A stretch of 64,000 bases of DNA from Shinella sumterensis (GCF_004514425.2 NZ_MYFN02000001.1:620001-684000); one strand, 5' to 3'. Positions 25,119 through 34,340 are shown, counted from the stretch's first letter. A program made the numbers and translations. The notes: generated from the letters alone by a model not told the origin.

Positions 25119-26351
25119 ATGACGCAGATCGAGAATGCCTGGGGCGCTGGCCCCGGAGAGGATTACGAGACCATTGCCGCGCCGTTCCGGCCAATCTTTA
25201 CGCGGATCGCTGAAAACGCGATAGCGCGGGACCTGGGGCGCGACCTGCCGCATGAGGCGATCCGCGACTTGAAGGAAGCGGGTTTCGGTGCCGTGCGGCT
25301 TCCGGTGGAAGCGGGCGGCAAAGGCGCGAGCCTGCCGCAGTTCTTCAACCTGCTGATCGAGCTTTCGGCGGCGGACTCCAATATCACGCAGGCGCTGCGC
25401 GGGCATTTCGGCTTTACGGAAGATATCCTGAACACCCGGGATGCCGCGCGCCGCGCGCTCTGGCTGGGGCGTATCGGCGGCGGCGAGATCACGGGCAACG
25501 CCTGGAGCGAGATCGGTGCGGGTGCCGCACTCGACCGCTTCGCCACCCATGTCGCCGAGAAGGACGGCAGGCTCGTCCTGAACGGTGCGAAGTACTACAC
25601 GACCGGCTCCCTCTTCGCCGACTGGATCGACGTCGGGGCCTCCAACGCCGAGGGCGAGGGCATTTCGGTAGCGGTGCGTCGTCACGCCGAAGGCGTCGAT
25701 GTCGTCGATGACTGGGACGGCTTCGGCCAGGTGCTGACGGCAAGCGGCACCACCACCTTCCGCGATGTCGTGGTGACGCCGGAAGACATCGTCGTCGACG
25801 AGGCGCGTTTCCGATACTCGGCTGCCTTCTACCAGCTCGTTCATCTCGCAACGCTTGCCGGCATCGGCCGCGCGATTACGGCCGATGTTGCCAAGGCCGT
25901 GGCCGAGCGGCGGCGGACCTATACCCATGCCGCCGCGGCGCGCTCCAGCGAGGACCCGCAGGTCTTGCAGGTTGTCGGGCGCATCCGGGCCGCTGCCTAT
26001 GCGGCATCGGCGATCACGCTCCAGGCCGCAGCGAGCCTTCAGCGGGCCTTCGACGCACATTTCGCGGACGACGAGGCTGCCGAGGAGAAAGCCAATGCGA
26101 TAGCCGAACTCGAAGCGGCACAGGCCCAGACGGTCGTTTCCGATCTGATCCTCGAAGCCTCGACGCTGCTCTTCGATGCGCTCGGCGCCTCCGCCACCAA
26201 GAAGCCCGCCGGCCTCGACCGTCACTGGCGCAACGCCCGCACGCTCGCCTCGCACAATCCGCGCATCTACAAACACCGGATCATTGGCGATTTCGCCGTC
26301 AACGGCACGCCGCCGCCCTACCAGTGGCGTATCGGCGCGGCGCCAGGCTGA
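25119..26351 (+). CDS. Acyl-CoA dehydrogenase-fold flavin monooxygenase, DszC/SfnB-like
   Basis: 410 residues with the three-part acyl-CoA dehydrogenase fold, but of the monooxygenase branch (DszC, SfnB and related) that uses reduced flavin and O2 rather than CoA esters. N-terminal helices contain EAGFGAVRLPVEAGGKGASL; the middle domain has EITGNAWSEIGAG and GAKYYTTGSLFADWI; the C-terminus ends in the branch hallmark LDRHWRNARTLASHNPRIYK near 366-385. No catalytic Glu of true dehydrogenases is apparent. AGGATAG precedes the ATG. It is divergent from the AapJQM-like importer and is likely to act on its cargo, perhaps a sulfur-containing one. Confidence 0.82.
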   Translation: MTQIENAWGAGPGEDYETIAAPFRPIFTRIAENAIARDLGRDLPHEAIRDLKEAGFGAVRLPVEAGGKGASLPQFFNLLIELSAADSNITQALRGHFGFTEDILNTRDAARRALWLGRIGGGEITGNAWSEIGAGAALDRFATHVAEKDGRLVLNGAKYYTTGSLFADWIDVGASNAEGEGISVAVRRHAEGVDVVDDWDGFGQVLTASGTTTFRDVVVTPEDIVVDEARFRYSAAFYQLVHLATLAGIGRAITADVAKAVAERRRTYTHAAAARSSEDPQVLQVVGRIRAAAYAASAITLQAAASLQRAFDAHFADDEAAEEKANAIAELEAAQAQTVVSDLILEASTLLFDALGASATKKPAGLDRHWRNARTLASHNPRIYKHRIIGDFAVNGTPPPYQWRIGAAPG

Positions 26352-26380
26352 CAGGCGGAACGGCAGTCCTGCGGGGCCGG

Positions 26381-26612
26381 CTATGCCTCCTGCCGGCTCC
26401 TTATCATCTCGCCAATGGGTATGGCGGACGTCGCGACGAGCAGCTTGCCGCCGACCCCGAAAGGGATGCCGTTTTCCCGGCAGAACGCCTTTGTGGTCAC
26501 GGCACAGTTCGGCCTTCAGGCTGCCCGTCGGATAGGAGATGCCTGCATGGATGACGCCGCTGTCATGGCCGGTCTGGTGCCGGCCGAGCGCGTCCTCCTT
26601 CTCGAGGAAGCG
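26381..26612 (-). pseudogene. lhgO: Remnant of L-2-hydroxyglutarate oxidase (lhgO)
   Basis: Reading leftward from just after the amidohydrolase stop, one frame gives FLEKEDALGRHQTGHDSGVI then HAGISYPTGSLKAELCR, which aligns with LhgO (LLEKE...HQTGHNSGVIHAG...PGSLKA). The match then jumps to another frame: TTKAFCRENGIPFGVGGKLL then VATSA, ending at TAG 26381-26383. About 75 residues survive from a protein of about 420. The N-terminal FAD-binding GxGxxG and the C-terminal three quarters are gone, and a frameshift interrupts the rest. It is a decayed gene, in the same reading phase as the upstream gene after its stop. LhgO comparison is from memory of the E. coli protein. Confidence 0.75.
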
Positions 26613-27719
26613 CTATGGGCGAATGCCGGCCAGAAGTTCGGCGGCGGCCGAGATCGCCTCCTGTTGCCAAGGGCGGAGCTCCTGGCCCGCGTAATTTCGA
26701 AACACGGGCAGGAAGGGATCGTCGATATGGGTCTTGATGCCCGAAAGCTGCTCCAGCACGGCGAGGCCGCAATAGGGCACATAGGCGGCGGAATAGCCGC
26801 CTTCGTGCGACATCACGAGACGCCCGCCGCACAGGTCAGCGGCCGCTTCCATCAGCATCCGGGTCATCTCGCGATAGGTATCGCTGTGCAGCATCATCCG
26901 GCCGAGCGGATCGGCGCCCGAACCGTCGAAACCCGAGGGAACGACGATGAGGTCGGGCTTGTAGGTCTTCAATGCCGGAAGCACGATCTGTTCGAAGGCC
27001 GCGATATAGGCGCCGTGCCCGCTGCCGGCCGGAAGCGGAATGTTGAGGTTGTAGCCGAGACCCGCACCGGCGCCGCGTTCCTCGCGGTCGCCGCTGTCAT
27101 GCGGATAGAGCCGCTCCTGGTGAAGCGAGATCGTCAGCACGGCGGGATCGCTCCAGAATGCGGCCTGGGTGCCGTTCCCGTGGTGGACGTCCCAATCCAC
27201 CGTCGCCACACGCTCGAAACCATGCTTCTTGCGGTTCTTCAGGATGGCCACCGGGACATTGCCGAACAGGCAGAAGCCCATGCCCTTGTCGCTTTCCGCG
27301 TGGTGGCCCGGCGGACGGACCAGCGCATAGCCATTGTCGAGCTCGCCGGAAAGCACCTTGTCCATAAGGGCAAACGTGCCGCCGGCCGCAAGGCAGGCGA
27401 TCTCGTAGCTGCCACGCCCGAACGGCGTGAGATAACTCGCATCGCCGCCGCGATCGTCGCTGAGCGTCTTGATGCGCCGGATGTAGTCGCGGGTGTGGAA
27501 CAGCGCGAGGTCGTCCTCGTCTACCGGAGCCGACTTGACGCTCGTAAGCTGCTCGGCGAGCCCGGAGACCTCCATGAGATTGCGGAAACGCCGCTTCGTT
27601 TCGGCGTTTTCCGCATGCTCGCCGGGTTCGACGGTCAGGCTGGCCGGAAAGAACTGCGCGGCCGCGCCGGTATCGTGCCAGAGGTAGAGTTCATGAAAAT
27701 TCCATCCGGTCTTCGTCAT
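26613..27719 (-). CDS. Histone deacetylase-family amidohydrolase (acetylpolyamine amidohydrolase-like)
   Basis: 368-residue zinc amidohydrolase of the class II HDAC group. Bacterial members remove acetyl or acyl groups from polyamines or other small amines. Catalytic pieces are all present: RPPGHHAESDKGMGFC with the His pair, VDWDVHHGNGTQ with Asp and His zinc ligands, PSGFDGSGADPLGRM with the second Asp, and EGGYS with the transition-state Tyr. Start ATG 27719 has GAGGA upstream and lies 11 bases after the aldehyde dehydrogenase stop; ATG 27734 would overlap that stop and lacks a site. Last intact gene of the leftward operon, suggesting an acylated amine substrate. Confidence 0.88.
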   Translation of the reverse strand: MTKTGWNFHELYLWHDTGAAAQFFPASLTVEPGEHAENAETKRRFRNLMEVSGLAEQLTSVKSAPVDEDDLALFHTRDYIRRIKTLSDDRGGDASYLTPFGRGSYEIACLAAGGTFALMDKVLSGELDNGYALVRPPGHHAESDKGMGFCLFGNVPVAILKNRKKHGFERVATVDWDVHHGNGTQAAFWSDPAVLTISLHQERLYPHDSGDREERGAGAGLGYNLNIPLPAGSGHGAYIAAFEQIVLPALKTYKPDLIVVPSGFDGSGADPLGRMMLHSDTYREMTRMLMEAAADLCGGRLVMSHEGGYSAAYVPYCGLAVLEQLSGIKTHIDDPFLPVFRNYAGQELRPWQQEAISAAAELLAGIRP

Positions 27720-27730
27720 CTCTGTCCTCG

Positions 27731-29236
27731 TCATTCGCCGACCGTGACCCACACGCCCTTGCTCTGCGTGTAGGAGAGGATCGCATCCATGCATTTGTCG
27801 CGGCCGTTGCCGCTTTCCTTCCAGCCCCCGAACGGCAACTGCATGTCGCCATTCATGTAGCTGTTCACGTAGACCATGCCGGCCTCGACATCGCGTGCGA
27901 AACGATGCGCCTTGCCCAGGTCGCTCGTCCAGATGCCGGCGGCGAGGCCGAACGGGCTGTCATTGGCGACGGCGACCGCCTCCTCGTAACCGGACACCGG
28001 AATGATGCTGGCGACCGGTCCGAAGATCTCTTCGCGCGCGATCGTCATGCTATTGTCGACGCCGGTGAAGATGGTGGGGGCGACATAGGCGCCGTGCTCC
28101 AGACCGTCGGGCACGCCGCCACCGAGGATGCAGTCCGCGCCGCCCCGGCGACCGATGTCGATATAGTTCAGCACGCGCTGCTGCTGTTCCCGGGTAACGA
28201 GCGGGCCCATCGTGGTGGCCTCGTCCAGCGGGTCGCCGGGCACGTAGCCGGATTTCGCCTGCACCGACAGTGCATCGATGAAATCAGGGACAACGGACTT
28301 TTCCACGATGATGCGCGAACCGGCGCAACACACTTCTCCCTGGTTGCCGAAGATGCCCATGGCCGCCCACCAGGCCGCCTTTTCGAGGTTTTCCGCATCC
28401 GCCAGGACGATATGCGGAGATTTGCCCCCGCACTCCGTCGCGACCTTCTTCATGTTGGATTGGCCGGCATAGATCAGCATCAGCTTGCCCACCTCTGCCG
28501 AGCCGGTAAAGGCGATCTTGTCGATGCCGTCGTGCAAGGCCAGCGCCTTGCCGGCCTCTGCGCCGAAGCCGTTGACGACGTTCAGCACGCCCGCGGGCCC
28601 GCCGGCCTCCATGAAGAGCCGCGCAAGCAACAGCGCCGAGAGCGGGGATTGTTCGGCCGGCTTCAGCACGACGGAATTGCCGGCCGAAAGGGCCGGGGCG
28701 ATTTTCCACACCGTCATCAGCAGGGGATAATTCCATGGAACGATGCAGCCGACGACGCCGAGCGGCTGGCGGATGACATAGGACAGCACGTCGCTTGCCG
28801 TCGCGCCGACGCTGCCTTCGATCTTGTCGATGCATTCGGCCGTGAAGCGCAGGCAGGTCAATGCCAGCGGGATATCGACGGTCAGCATCTCCTGGATGGG
28901 CTTGCCCATGTCGAGGGTGTCGAGAACAGCGAATTCGCCTGCGTGCTGTTCGACAAGGTCGGCGAACCGCAGCATGACGGCCATGCGGGCACGCGGCGCC
29001 ATGCGCGACCAGACGCCCGACTTGAAGGCCTTGCGCCCGGACGATACGGCAAGGTCGATATCGGCGCCGTCACCGCGCGACACCGCCGCGATGATGCTGT
29101 CATCCGCCGGATTGACCGTCTCGAATTTCGCACCGGAAACCGCCTCGCGGTAGTCGCCGTCGATGAAGAGCCTTCCTTCGAAAGAGAGTTTCGCGGCCCT
29201 GTCGTGCCAGCTGCCTGTGGATGGGGCGATGTTCAT
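27731..29236 (-). CDS. NAD(P)-dependent aldehyde dehydrogenase, PuuC/BADH-like
   Basis: 501-residue ALDH, cytosolic, oxidising an aldehyde to the acid. Visible catalytic elements: IVPWNYPLLMTVWKIAPAL with the oxyanion Asn, FTGSAEVGK in the cofactor site, ATECGGKSPHIV with the general-base Glu, and NQGEVCCAGSR with the nucleophilic Cys. The overall pattern is closest to PuuC (gamma-glutamyl-aminobutyraldehyde) and betaine-aldehyde types. It directly follows the GMC alcohol oxidase gene by 12 bases, so the two probably act in sequence, alcohol to aldehyde to acid. GGAGA precedes the start. Confidence 0.92.
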   Translation of the reverse strand: MNIAPSTGSWHDRAAKLSFEGRLFIDGDYREAVSGAKFETVNPADDSIIAAVSRGDGADIDLAVSSGRKAFKSGVWSRMAPRARMAVMLRFADLVEQHAGEFAVLDTLDMGKPIQEMLTVDIPLALTCLRFTAECIDKIEGSVGATASDVLSYVIRQPLGVVGCIVPWNYPLLMTVWKIAPALSAGNSVVLKPAEQSPLSALLLARLFMEAGGPAGVLNVVNGFGAEAGKALALHDGIDKIAFTGSAEVGKLMLIYAGQSNMKKVATECGGKSPHIVLADAENLEKAAWWAAMGIFGNQGEVCCAGSRIIVEKSVVPDFIDALSVQAKSGYVPGDPLDEATTMGPLVTREQQQRVLNYIDIGRRGGADCILGGGVPDGLEHGAYVAPTIFTGVDNSMTIAREEIFGPVASIIPVSGYEEAVAVANDSPFGLAAGIWTSDLGKAHRFARDVEAGMVYVNSYMNGDMQLPFGGWKESGNGRDKCMDAILSYTQSKGVWVTVGE

Positions 29237-29248
29237 GGATGCGTCTCC

Positions 29249-30832
29249 TTAACCGGCGAGGATCATCTGGGCGGCACGCTCGGCGACCATGATCGTCGGC
29301 GCATTGAGGTTGCCCGAAACCATCTTCGGGATGACCGATGCATCTGCGACGCGCAGGCCTTCGAGACCGTGCACCTTCAGGGTCGAGGGATCGGTGACGG
29401 CCATCGCATCGGTCCCCATGCGGCAGGATGAAGACGGGTGATAGAGCGTCGTCATGTGGCCGCGGACGTAGTTGGCGATTTCGGCGTCCGTCTTGCACTC
29501 GGCGCTGGGGCTGACTTCGTAATCGACGAGCTCGCGGATCGGCGACTGTTCCATGATGCGGCGGTTGATCTTCACACCTTCCACCATGGTGGCGAGGTCG
29601 AGCCCATCCGGGTCGCTCACGAAATATTTGGGGTCGATCGACGGGTATTCGATCGGGTTGGCCGAGCGGAGCCTGATCTCACCCCGGCTGTTCGGGCGCT
29701 GAAGCGTGCAATGCGCGGTGATACCGGATTGGCCGCCCAGGAAGCGGGCATAATCGCGATGCGGGCTCATCGCGCCGTAGAGCTGCAGGTCGGGCTCGAC
29801 GCCGGGTCGGCTGCACACATGGCCGCCGGACGCGACCCAGGGAGACGAGCGGATGCCGGTACGGTAGTCGCGCCATTCCTCGAAGCTGTCTGCGATCACC
29901 TCGTCGGTCCAGGCACCGATGCCGAGCGGTTCCTTGGTGTAGAAGGTTATGGGAATGTTGAGGTGGTCCTGCAAATCCTTGCCGACGCCGGGAAGGTCAT
30001 GGATGGGATCGACGCCGACCGCCTTCAGTTCGTCCGCCGGACCGATACCCGACAGCATCAGCAGCTGGCAGGACGCGATCGCACCCGCCGAGAGCACCAC
30101 TTCGCTTTCGGCATAGGCCGTGTGCGCAACACCGTCGATGAGATAGCTGACGCCCTTCGCGCGACCATTCTCGACGATGACTTTCGTGACGAGAACGCCG
30201 GTTTCGACGGTGAGGTTGGGACGTTCGAGGGCCGGCCGCAGATAGGCCTTGCCGGTTCCCCAGCGCTCGCCATTCCTGATGGTGAACTGGAAAAGACCGA
30301 CCCCTTCCTGGCTTTCGCCGTTGTAATCGGGGTTGTAGGGGTAACCCGCCGCCTCGGCGGCCTCGATCCACATCCGCTCATATTTGTCGACATAGGGCAC
30401 ATTGCCGATATGCAGGAGGCCGTCGTTGCCGTGATAGGGGCTGTCCTTGATATCGGCATTGGCTTCCGAAAAGAGGAACACCGGGAACACATCCTTCCAG
30501 CCCCAGCCGCTGCAACCCATCGCTTCCCATGCATCGTAGTCGGACGGCAGCCCCCTGATGTAGATCATCGCGTTGAGCGCACCGGAGCCGCCGACCATCT
30601 TGCCGCGCGGCCAGAAGATGCGGCGACCGCGGCAGCCCGCCTGAGGCTCGGTGTAATAGCCCCAGTCGGCACCCGTGTTGAACATGGTCACCCAGTCGGA
30701 CGGAATATCCGAGGCCAGCGGGGCCGCCCGGCCTGCCTCCAGCACCAGGACCTTGCGGTTCGGATCGGCGCTCAGCCGGTTTGCAAGCACGCAGCCGGCG
30801 GAACCGGCGCCGATGATGATCGTGTCGTACAT
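29249..30832 (-). CDS. GMC-family FAD oxidoreductase, choline dehydrogenase-like
   Basis: 527 residues. N-terminal FAD-binding IIIGAGSAGCVLANRLS, the GMC signature FWPRGKMVGGSGALNAMIYI near 73-92, second signature VVLSAGAIASCQLLMLSGIG near 255-274, and the C-terminal active site TTLYHPSSSCRMG with the catalytic His plus VSGNLNAPTIMVAERAA with the partner Asn. Members such as BetA oxidise small amino or other alcohols. GAGGAG precedes the start. It sits between the LivM-like permease and the aldehyde dehydrogenase genes, which makes an imported alcohol, or one released by the amidase, the expected substrate. Confidence 0.92.
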   Translation of the reverse strand: MYDTIIIGAGSAGCVLANRLSADPNRKVLVLEAGRAAPLASDIPSDWVTMFNTGADWGYYTEPQAGCRGRRIFWPRGKMVGGSGALNAMIYIRGLPSDYDAWEAMGCSGWGWKDVFPVFLFSEANADIKDSPYHGNDGLLHIGNVPYVDKYERMWIEAAEAAGYPYNPDYNGESQEGVGLFQFTIRNGERWGTGKAYLRPALERPNLTVETGVLVTKVIVENGRAKGVSYLIDGVAHTAYAESEVVLSAGAIASCQLLMLSGIGPADELKAVGVDPIHDLPGVGKDLQDHLNIPITFYTKEPLGIGAWTDEVIADSFEEWRDYRTGIRSSPWVASGGHVCSRPGVEPDLQLYGAMSPHRDYARFLGGQSGITAHCTLQRPNSRGEIRLRSANPIEYPSIDPKYFVSDPDGLDLATMVEGVKINRRIMEQSPIRELVDYEVSPSAECKTDAEIANYVRGHMTTLYHPSSSCRMGTDAMAVTDPSTLKVHGLEGLRVADASVIPKMVSGNLNAPTIMVAERAAQMILAG

Positions 30833-30841
30833 GGAAACTCC

Positions 30842-31912
30842 TCACTTCCCGGTGGTTGCCGGCTTTTCCTGAAACGTGATGGCAGATGCGGCGGCGCGGT
30901 TGCGGTGGCGCAGCCAGGACAAGAGATCGCCGAGCCGTCCGACGAGGCCCTTCGGCATGAGCAGGATCGACAGCGCGATGATGAGGCCAAGCCCGAGCGT
31001 GCGAAACTCGCCGGCTTCACGCATCAGTTCGTCAGCCGCCACCAGCACGATGGTGCCCACGAGCGGCCCCCAGAATGTTCCGACGCCGCCGACCACCGTG
31101 ATGGCGATGATGAACATCAGCTGCGACATCGACAGGATGCCCGGGCCGATGGCCTGGAAATGCGCGGCGTAGAAACCGCCGGCAAGGCCGGTGAAGAAGG
31201 CCGAGATGCCGAACACCAGAAGCTGTGCCTGGAACCGGTTGACGCCACGGGCCACCGCATAGCCGGGATTGTCCTTGAGGGCGCGAAACGCAAGGCCGAT
31301 AGGGCTTTTGACGATGATGTAGGTGACGACCATCGTGACGGCGAAGAGCGTTGCGATGATGGCATAGTTGCCGACGAGCCATTGGCCCTTGAGGAGGGCG
31401 CGCGTGCCAAGATCGCCGAAGCGGGCGAAGCCCACCGCGCCGCCGGTAAACTGCCGGCAGATCGAGCCGACCATCGTGAAGCATTCGGTATCCGTGACGA
31501 TCAGCAGATACATGGTCTGCGCGATGGCAAGCGTGAGCAGCGCCACGTAAACACCGGTGAGGCGGAGGCAGGCGAGGCCGACGACCAGCGAGAAGACGAC
31601 GGCGGAAAGCGCACCCGGGAGCAAGGCTGCCCAGACATTCCAGCCGAAGTAGAAGCAGATCATCGCGGTCGCATAGCCGCCGAAGGCGAACATTGCCATC
31701 TGGGCAAGGGAGAAGACGCCGGCAAAGCCGAACAGCAGGTTCCACTGCGAGGCGATGGTGGCGTAGAACAGCGCCAGCACGATCTGGCCGAGCACGTAGC
31801 GGCTGTCGATCATGAAGGGGAGCGCGATCGCGGCTGCGATCAGCAGCAGGCTGACGAAGAGGTCGATCCGGGCGTTGCCGGACATGCCCTTGGAGTTGCA
31901 AGTCTTGTTCAT
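30842..31912 (-). CDS. ABC transporter permease, LivM-like (second system)
   Basis: 356-residue polytopic permease. Helix stretch QIVLALFYATIASQWNLLFG, FAGVFSLAQMAMFAFGGYAT (where LivM proteins read GxxSLGHAxF), and cytoplasmic SPIGLAFRALKDNPGYAVARG identify the family. An unusual insertion with two Cys (VTDTECFTMVGSICRQFTGG) lies in an extracytoplasmic loop. It partners the LivH-like protein encoded nine bases upstream. GAGG precedes the ATG by seven bases. Confidence 0.9.
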   Translation of the reverse strand: MNKTCNSKGMSGNARIDLFVSLLLIAAAIALPFMIDSRYVLGQIVLALFYATIASQWNLLFGFAGVFSLAQMAMFAFGGYATAMICFYFGWNVWAALLPGALSAVVFSLVVGLACLRLTGVYVALLTLAIAQTMYLLIVTDTECFTMVGSICRQFTGGAVGFARFGDLGTRALLKGQWLVGNYAIIATLFAVTMVVTYIIVKSPIGLAFRALKDNPGYAVARGVNRFQAQLLVFGISAFFTGLAGGFYAAHFQAIGPGILSMSQLMFIIAITVVGGVGTFWGPLVGTIVLVAADELMREAGEFRTLGLGLIIALSILLMPKGLVGRLGDLLSWLRHRNRAAASAITFQEKPATTGK

Positions 31913-31921
31913 GGCGCCACC

Positions 31922-32809
31922 TCACATGCGACGGATTTGGACACGGCCGAAAAGGCCGGCGGGCCGCCATATCAGGACAGCGATGACCACGAAGAGCAGG
32001 GTTGGGAAACCCCAGCGCGCGCCCGCGACGTACTGGACGAAGGCTTCCAGCAGGGCGAGGCCGAAGGCGGCCGCCACCGCGCCCGGAAGGTTGCCGAGGC
32101 CTGCGACCACGCACATGATGAAGGCCTTCAGCATGGGGTCGTTGCCGAGCGGCGGCGAAAGCTGGGTCATGGAACTGACCATGACGCCGCAGATGCCGGC
32201 GATGGCGCCCGACAGGACGAGAACCTGGAAATAGACCGAGTTGACGGCCACGCCCATCAGCTGGGCCGCCTCGCGGTTCTGCGCCGTCGCGCGGATCGCG
32301 CGACCCATGCGCGTCCTGCCGAGAAGCAGTGCGATGACGGCCATGAGCGCGATGACGACCAGCACGATGAGCATGTTCTGATAGGGCAGGCTGACCGGTC
32401 CGAGGATGAACGATCCGGTCGCGGAGATCGGCTGCTTCAAAGGCTGGCCGCCATAGGTCAGCAGAATGGCGTTTTCGAGCGCGATGCCGATCCCGACGGT
32501 CGCGATCATCACGTTGGATTCGAATGTCGCCTTGTCGGTTTTGAGCAGGTTGCGCACGATCAGCACGTAGAGCAGTCCGCCCGCGACGGCGCCGACCAGG
32601 ATCGCGCCGGCAAAGCCGGCGATGACGGGAAGGCCGAGCACGGTGCAGAGCGTGAAGGCCGAGTAGCCGCCGAGCGTCAACATGGCGGCATGCGCCATGT
32701 TGAGCATGCCCATGGAACCCCAGACGAGGGAAAGGCCGACGGTAGCGAGTGCGTAGAGCGCGCCTGTCGTCAGGCCGGCGATGAGGATGGCGGTCAGGAT
32801 GTCGAGCAT
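31922..32809 (-). CDS. ABC transporter permease, LivH-like (second system)
   Basis: 295-residue permease beginning MLDILTAILIAGLTTGALYA and ending VLIWRPAGLFGRVQIRRM. Conserved LSLVWGSMGMLNMAHAAMLT and the loop GRAIRATAQNREAAQLMGV are typical of LivH. I chose ATG 32809, five bases after the LivF-like stop; the frame is open further upstream only inside that gene. One of two channel subunits of the amidase-operon importer. Confidence 0.92.
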   Translation of the reverse strand: MLDILTAILIAGLTTGALYALATVGLSLVWGSMGMLNMAHAAMLTLGGYSAFTLCTVLGLPVIAGFAGAILVGAVAGGLLYVLIVRNLLKTDKATFESNVMIATVGIGIALENAILLTYGGQPLKQPISATGSFILGPVSLPYQNMLIVLVVIALMAVIALLLGRTRMGRAIRATAQNREAAQLMGVAVNSVYFQVLVLSGAIAGICGVMVSSMTQLSPPLGNDPMLKAFIMCVVAGLGNLPGAVAAAFGLALLEAFVQYVAGARWGFPTLLFVVIAVLIWRPAGLFGRVQIRRM

Positions 32810-32814
32810 GATCG

Positions 32815-33540
32815 TCAGCCTCCGAGATAGGTTGCGAGGAGTTCGTCGCGGGCAAGGAGTTCGGCCGGCGGGCCCGACCACACGATGATCCCGTCATCCA
32901 GCAGATGAAGATGGTCGGCGAGGTCGGCGACACGGGCCGGATTTTCCTCGACGAGCAATATGGTCCTGCCGCTTCTGGAGAGCTCCGTTATGACGCCGTA
33001 GATCTGCTCGATGATCAGCGGTGCGAGCCCCAGCGACGGCTCGTCGATCAGCAGGATCTGCCCGCCCATCATGAGCCCGCGACCGATGCCGACCATCCGT
33101 CGCTCGCCTCCCGAAAGAGACGAGGCCACCTGGTCGCGGCGATCCGAAAGCTTGGGAAGGAGCGTATAGACCTCGTCCAGCCGCCGGTCGATCTCGGCTT
33201 TCGAGGGCGCGAGATAGGCGCCCATCAGCAGGTTTTCCAGCACGCTCATTTCCGGAAACAGCATGTCGCCCTGCGGCACGTGGGCAACACCCAGCCCGGC
33301 GATGGTATGCGGCTTTCCCGGCGCCGGTTCGCCGTTGATGCGGATCGCGCCTGACGTCAGCGGCACGAGGCCGGAAATGGTCTTCAGCAGGGTGGACTTG
33401 CCATGGCCGTTGGGGCCGACGACGGTCACGAAGTCGCCGGCGGCAATGTCGAAGGATATGCCCTTGAGGACTTGCAGTCCCTTGTAGCCCGAAACCACGT
33501 TGGAAAGGCTGAGGACAGGCGGTTGAGTGGATGCGCTCAC
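32815..33540 (-). CDS. ABC transporter ATP-binding protein, LivF-like (second system)
   Basis: 241-residue ATPase with Walker A GPNGHGKST near residue 42, signature LSGGERRMVGIGRGLMM, Walker B ILLIDEPSLGLAP and VEENPARVADLADHLHLL. Its ATG overlaps the stop of the LivG-like gene by four bases. With that partner it drives the second Liv-type importer of the window. The pair is clearly distinct from the ATPases at 14907 and 20434. Confidence 0.92.
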   Translation of the reverse strand: MSASTQPPVLSLSNVVSGYKGLQVLKGISFDIAAGDFVTVVGPNGHGKSTLLKTISGLVPLTSGAIRINGEPAPGKPHTIAGLGVAHVPQGDMLFPEMSVLENLLMGAYLAPSKAEIDRRLDEVYTLLPKLSDRRDQVASSLSGGERRMVGIGRGLMMGGQILLIDEPSLGLAPLIIEQIYGVITELSRSGRTILLVEENPARVADLADHLHLLDDGIIVWSGPPAELLARDELLATYLGG

Positions 33541-34340
33541 GGCTGTACCTCGCCTTCGGCAAAATATGTCGCGAGCCGCTTGCGGGTGCCTTCTCCAAGA
33601 TAGGAGTCCACGACCACGGGGTCTTCAGCCACCGCCTGTGGCGGGCCTTCGAAGATTTTCTTGCCGTGATGCATGATGATGACGCGGCTGGAGAGCGCCA
33701 GCAGGAAACGCATGACATGTTCGATGAGAACGACGGTCATCCCGTTCGCTTTCAGCCGTTCGACCAGACCGATGATGTGATCGATCTCGCTGGAATTGAG
33801 CCCGCCAACGGGCTCGTCCAGGAAAAGCAGTTTGGGCCGTGTCGCGATCGCGCCGGCAATCATCAGCAGCTTGCGGTCGAGCACGGGAAGTTGCCCCACC
33901 GGGGCATCCGCCTTGTCGGCAAGACCGACGAAAGCCAATGCCTCTTGCGTCTGTCGGCGCACATCCTGGCCGAGCTTCAGGCCCGGGATCGCCCTTCGGC
34001 TCCTGCCGAAATAGGCGGCGACGTCGATATTTTCGCGCACCGTCAGGCTTTCGAAGGCGGCGTTGAGCTGGAATGTGCGCGCGATGCCATGCTGGCAAAT
34101 GCTGTCGGCGCCAAGCTTTGAAATGTCGTGGCCGTCGAAAACCATTCGGCCCTCGGTGGCGGGGGTCACGCCCGTCACCACATCGAAGAAGGTCGTCTTG
34201 CCCGCACCGTTCGGGCCGCCGATGCCGACGATCTCGCCGCGGTTCACGGTCAGCGACATGCCATCGACCGCCGCAAGCGAGCCGTAGCGCTTCACGACGT
34301 TTTCGCATTCCAGCAAGATTGTCCCGCTGCTTTCCATCAT
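33537..34340 (-). CDS. ABC transporter ATP-binding protein, LivG-like (second system)
   Basis: 267-residue ATPase. Walker A GPNGAGKTT near residue 43, HGIARTFQLNAAFESLTVRE, Walker B LLFLDEPVGGLNSSEI and IEHVMRFLLALSSRVIIM. The ABC signature is degenerate (QLPVLDRKLLMIAGAI instead of an LSGGQ- or LSYGQ-type sequence). ATG 34340 has AAAGGAG upstream; the adjacent ATG at 34337 is the alternative. The residues upstream in the open frame are a shadow of non-coding and binding-protein sequence. Confidence 0.9.
   Translation of the reverse strand: MMESSGTILLECENVVKRYGSLAAVDGMSLTVNRGEIVGIGGPNGAGKTTFFDVVTGVTPATEGRMVFDGHDISKLGADSICQHGIARTFQLNAAFESLTVRENIDVAAYFGRSRRAIPGLKLGQDVRRQTQEALAFVGLADKADAPVGQLPVLDRKLLMIAGAIATRPKLLFLDEPVGGLNSSEIDHIIGLVERLKANGMTVVLIEHVMRFLLALSSRVIIMHHGKKIFEGPPQAVAEDPVVVDSYLGEGTRKRLATYFAEGEVQP

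Noticed and set aside
29438-32830. Plus-strand open frame of 1,130 codons over the GMC, LivM and LivH genes
   Set aside because: It lies antisense to three clear genes, crosses their boundaries and encodes an Arg/Asp/His-rich sequence typical of shadow frames.
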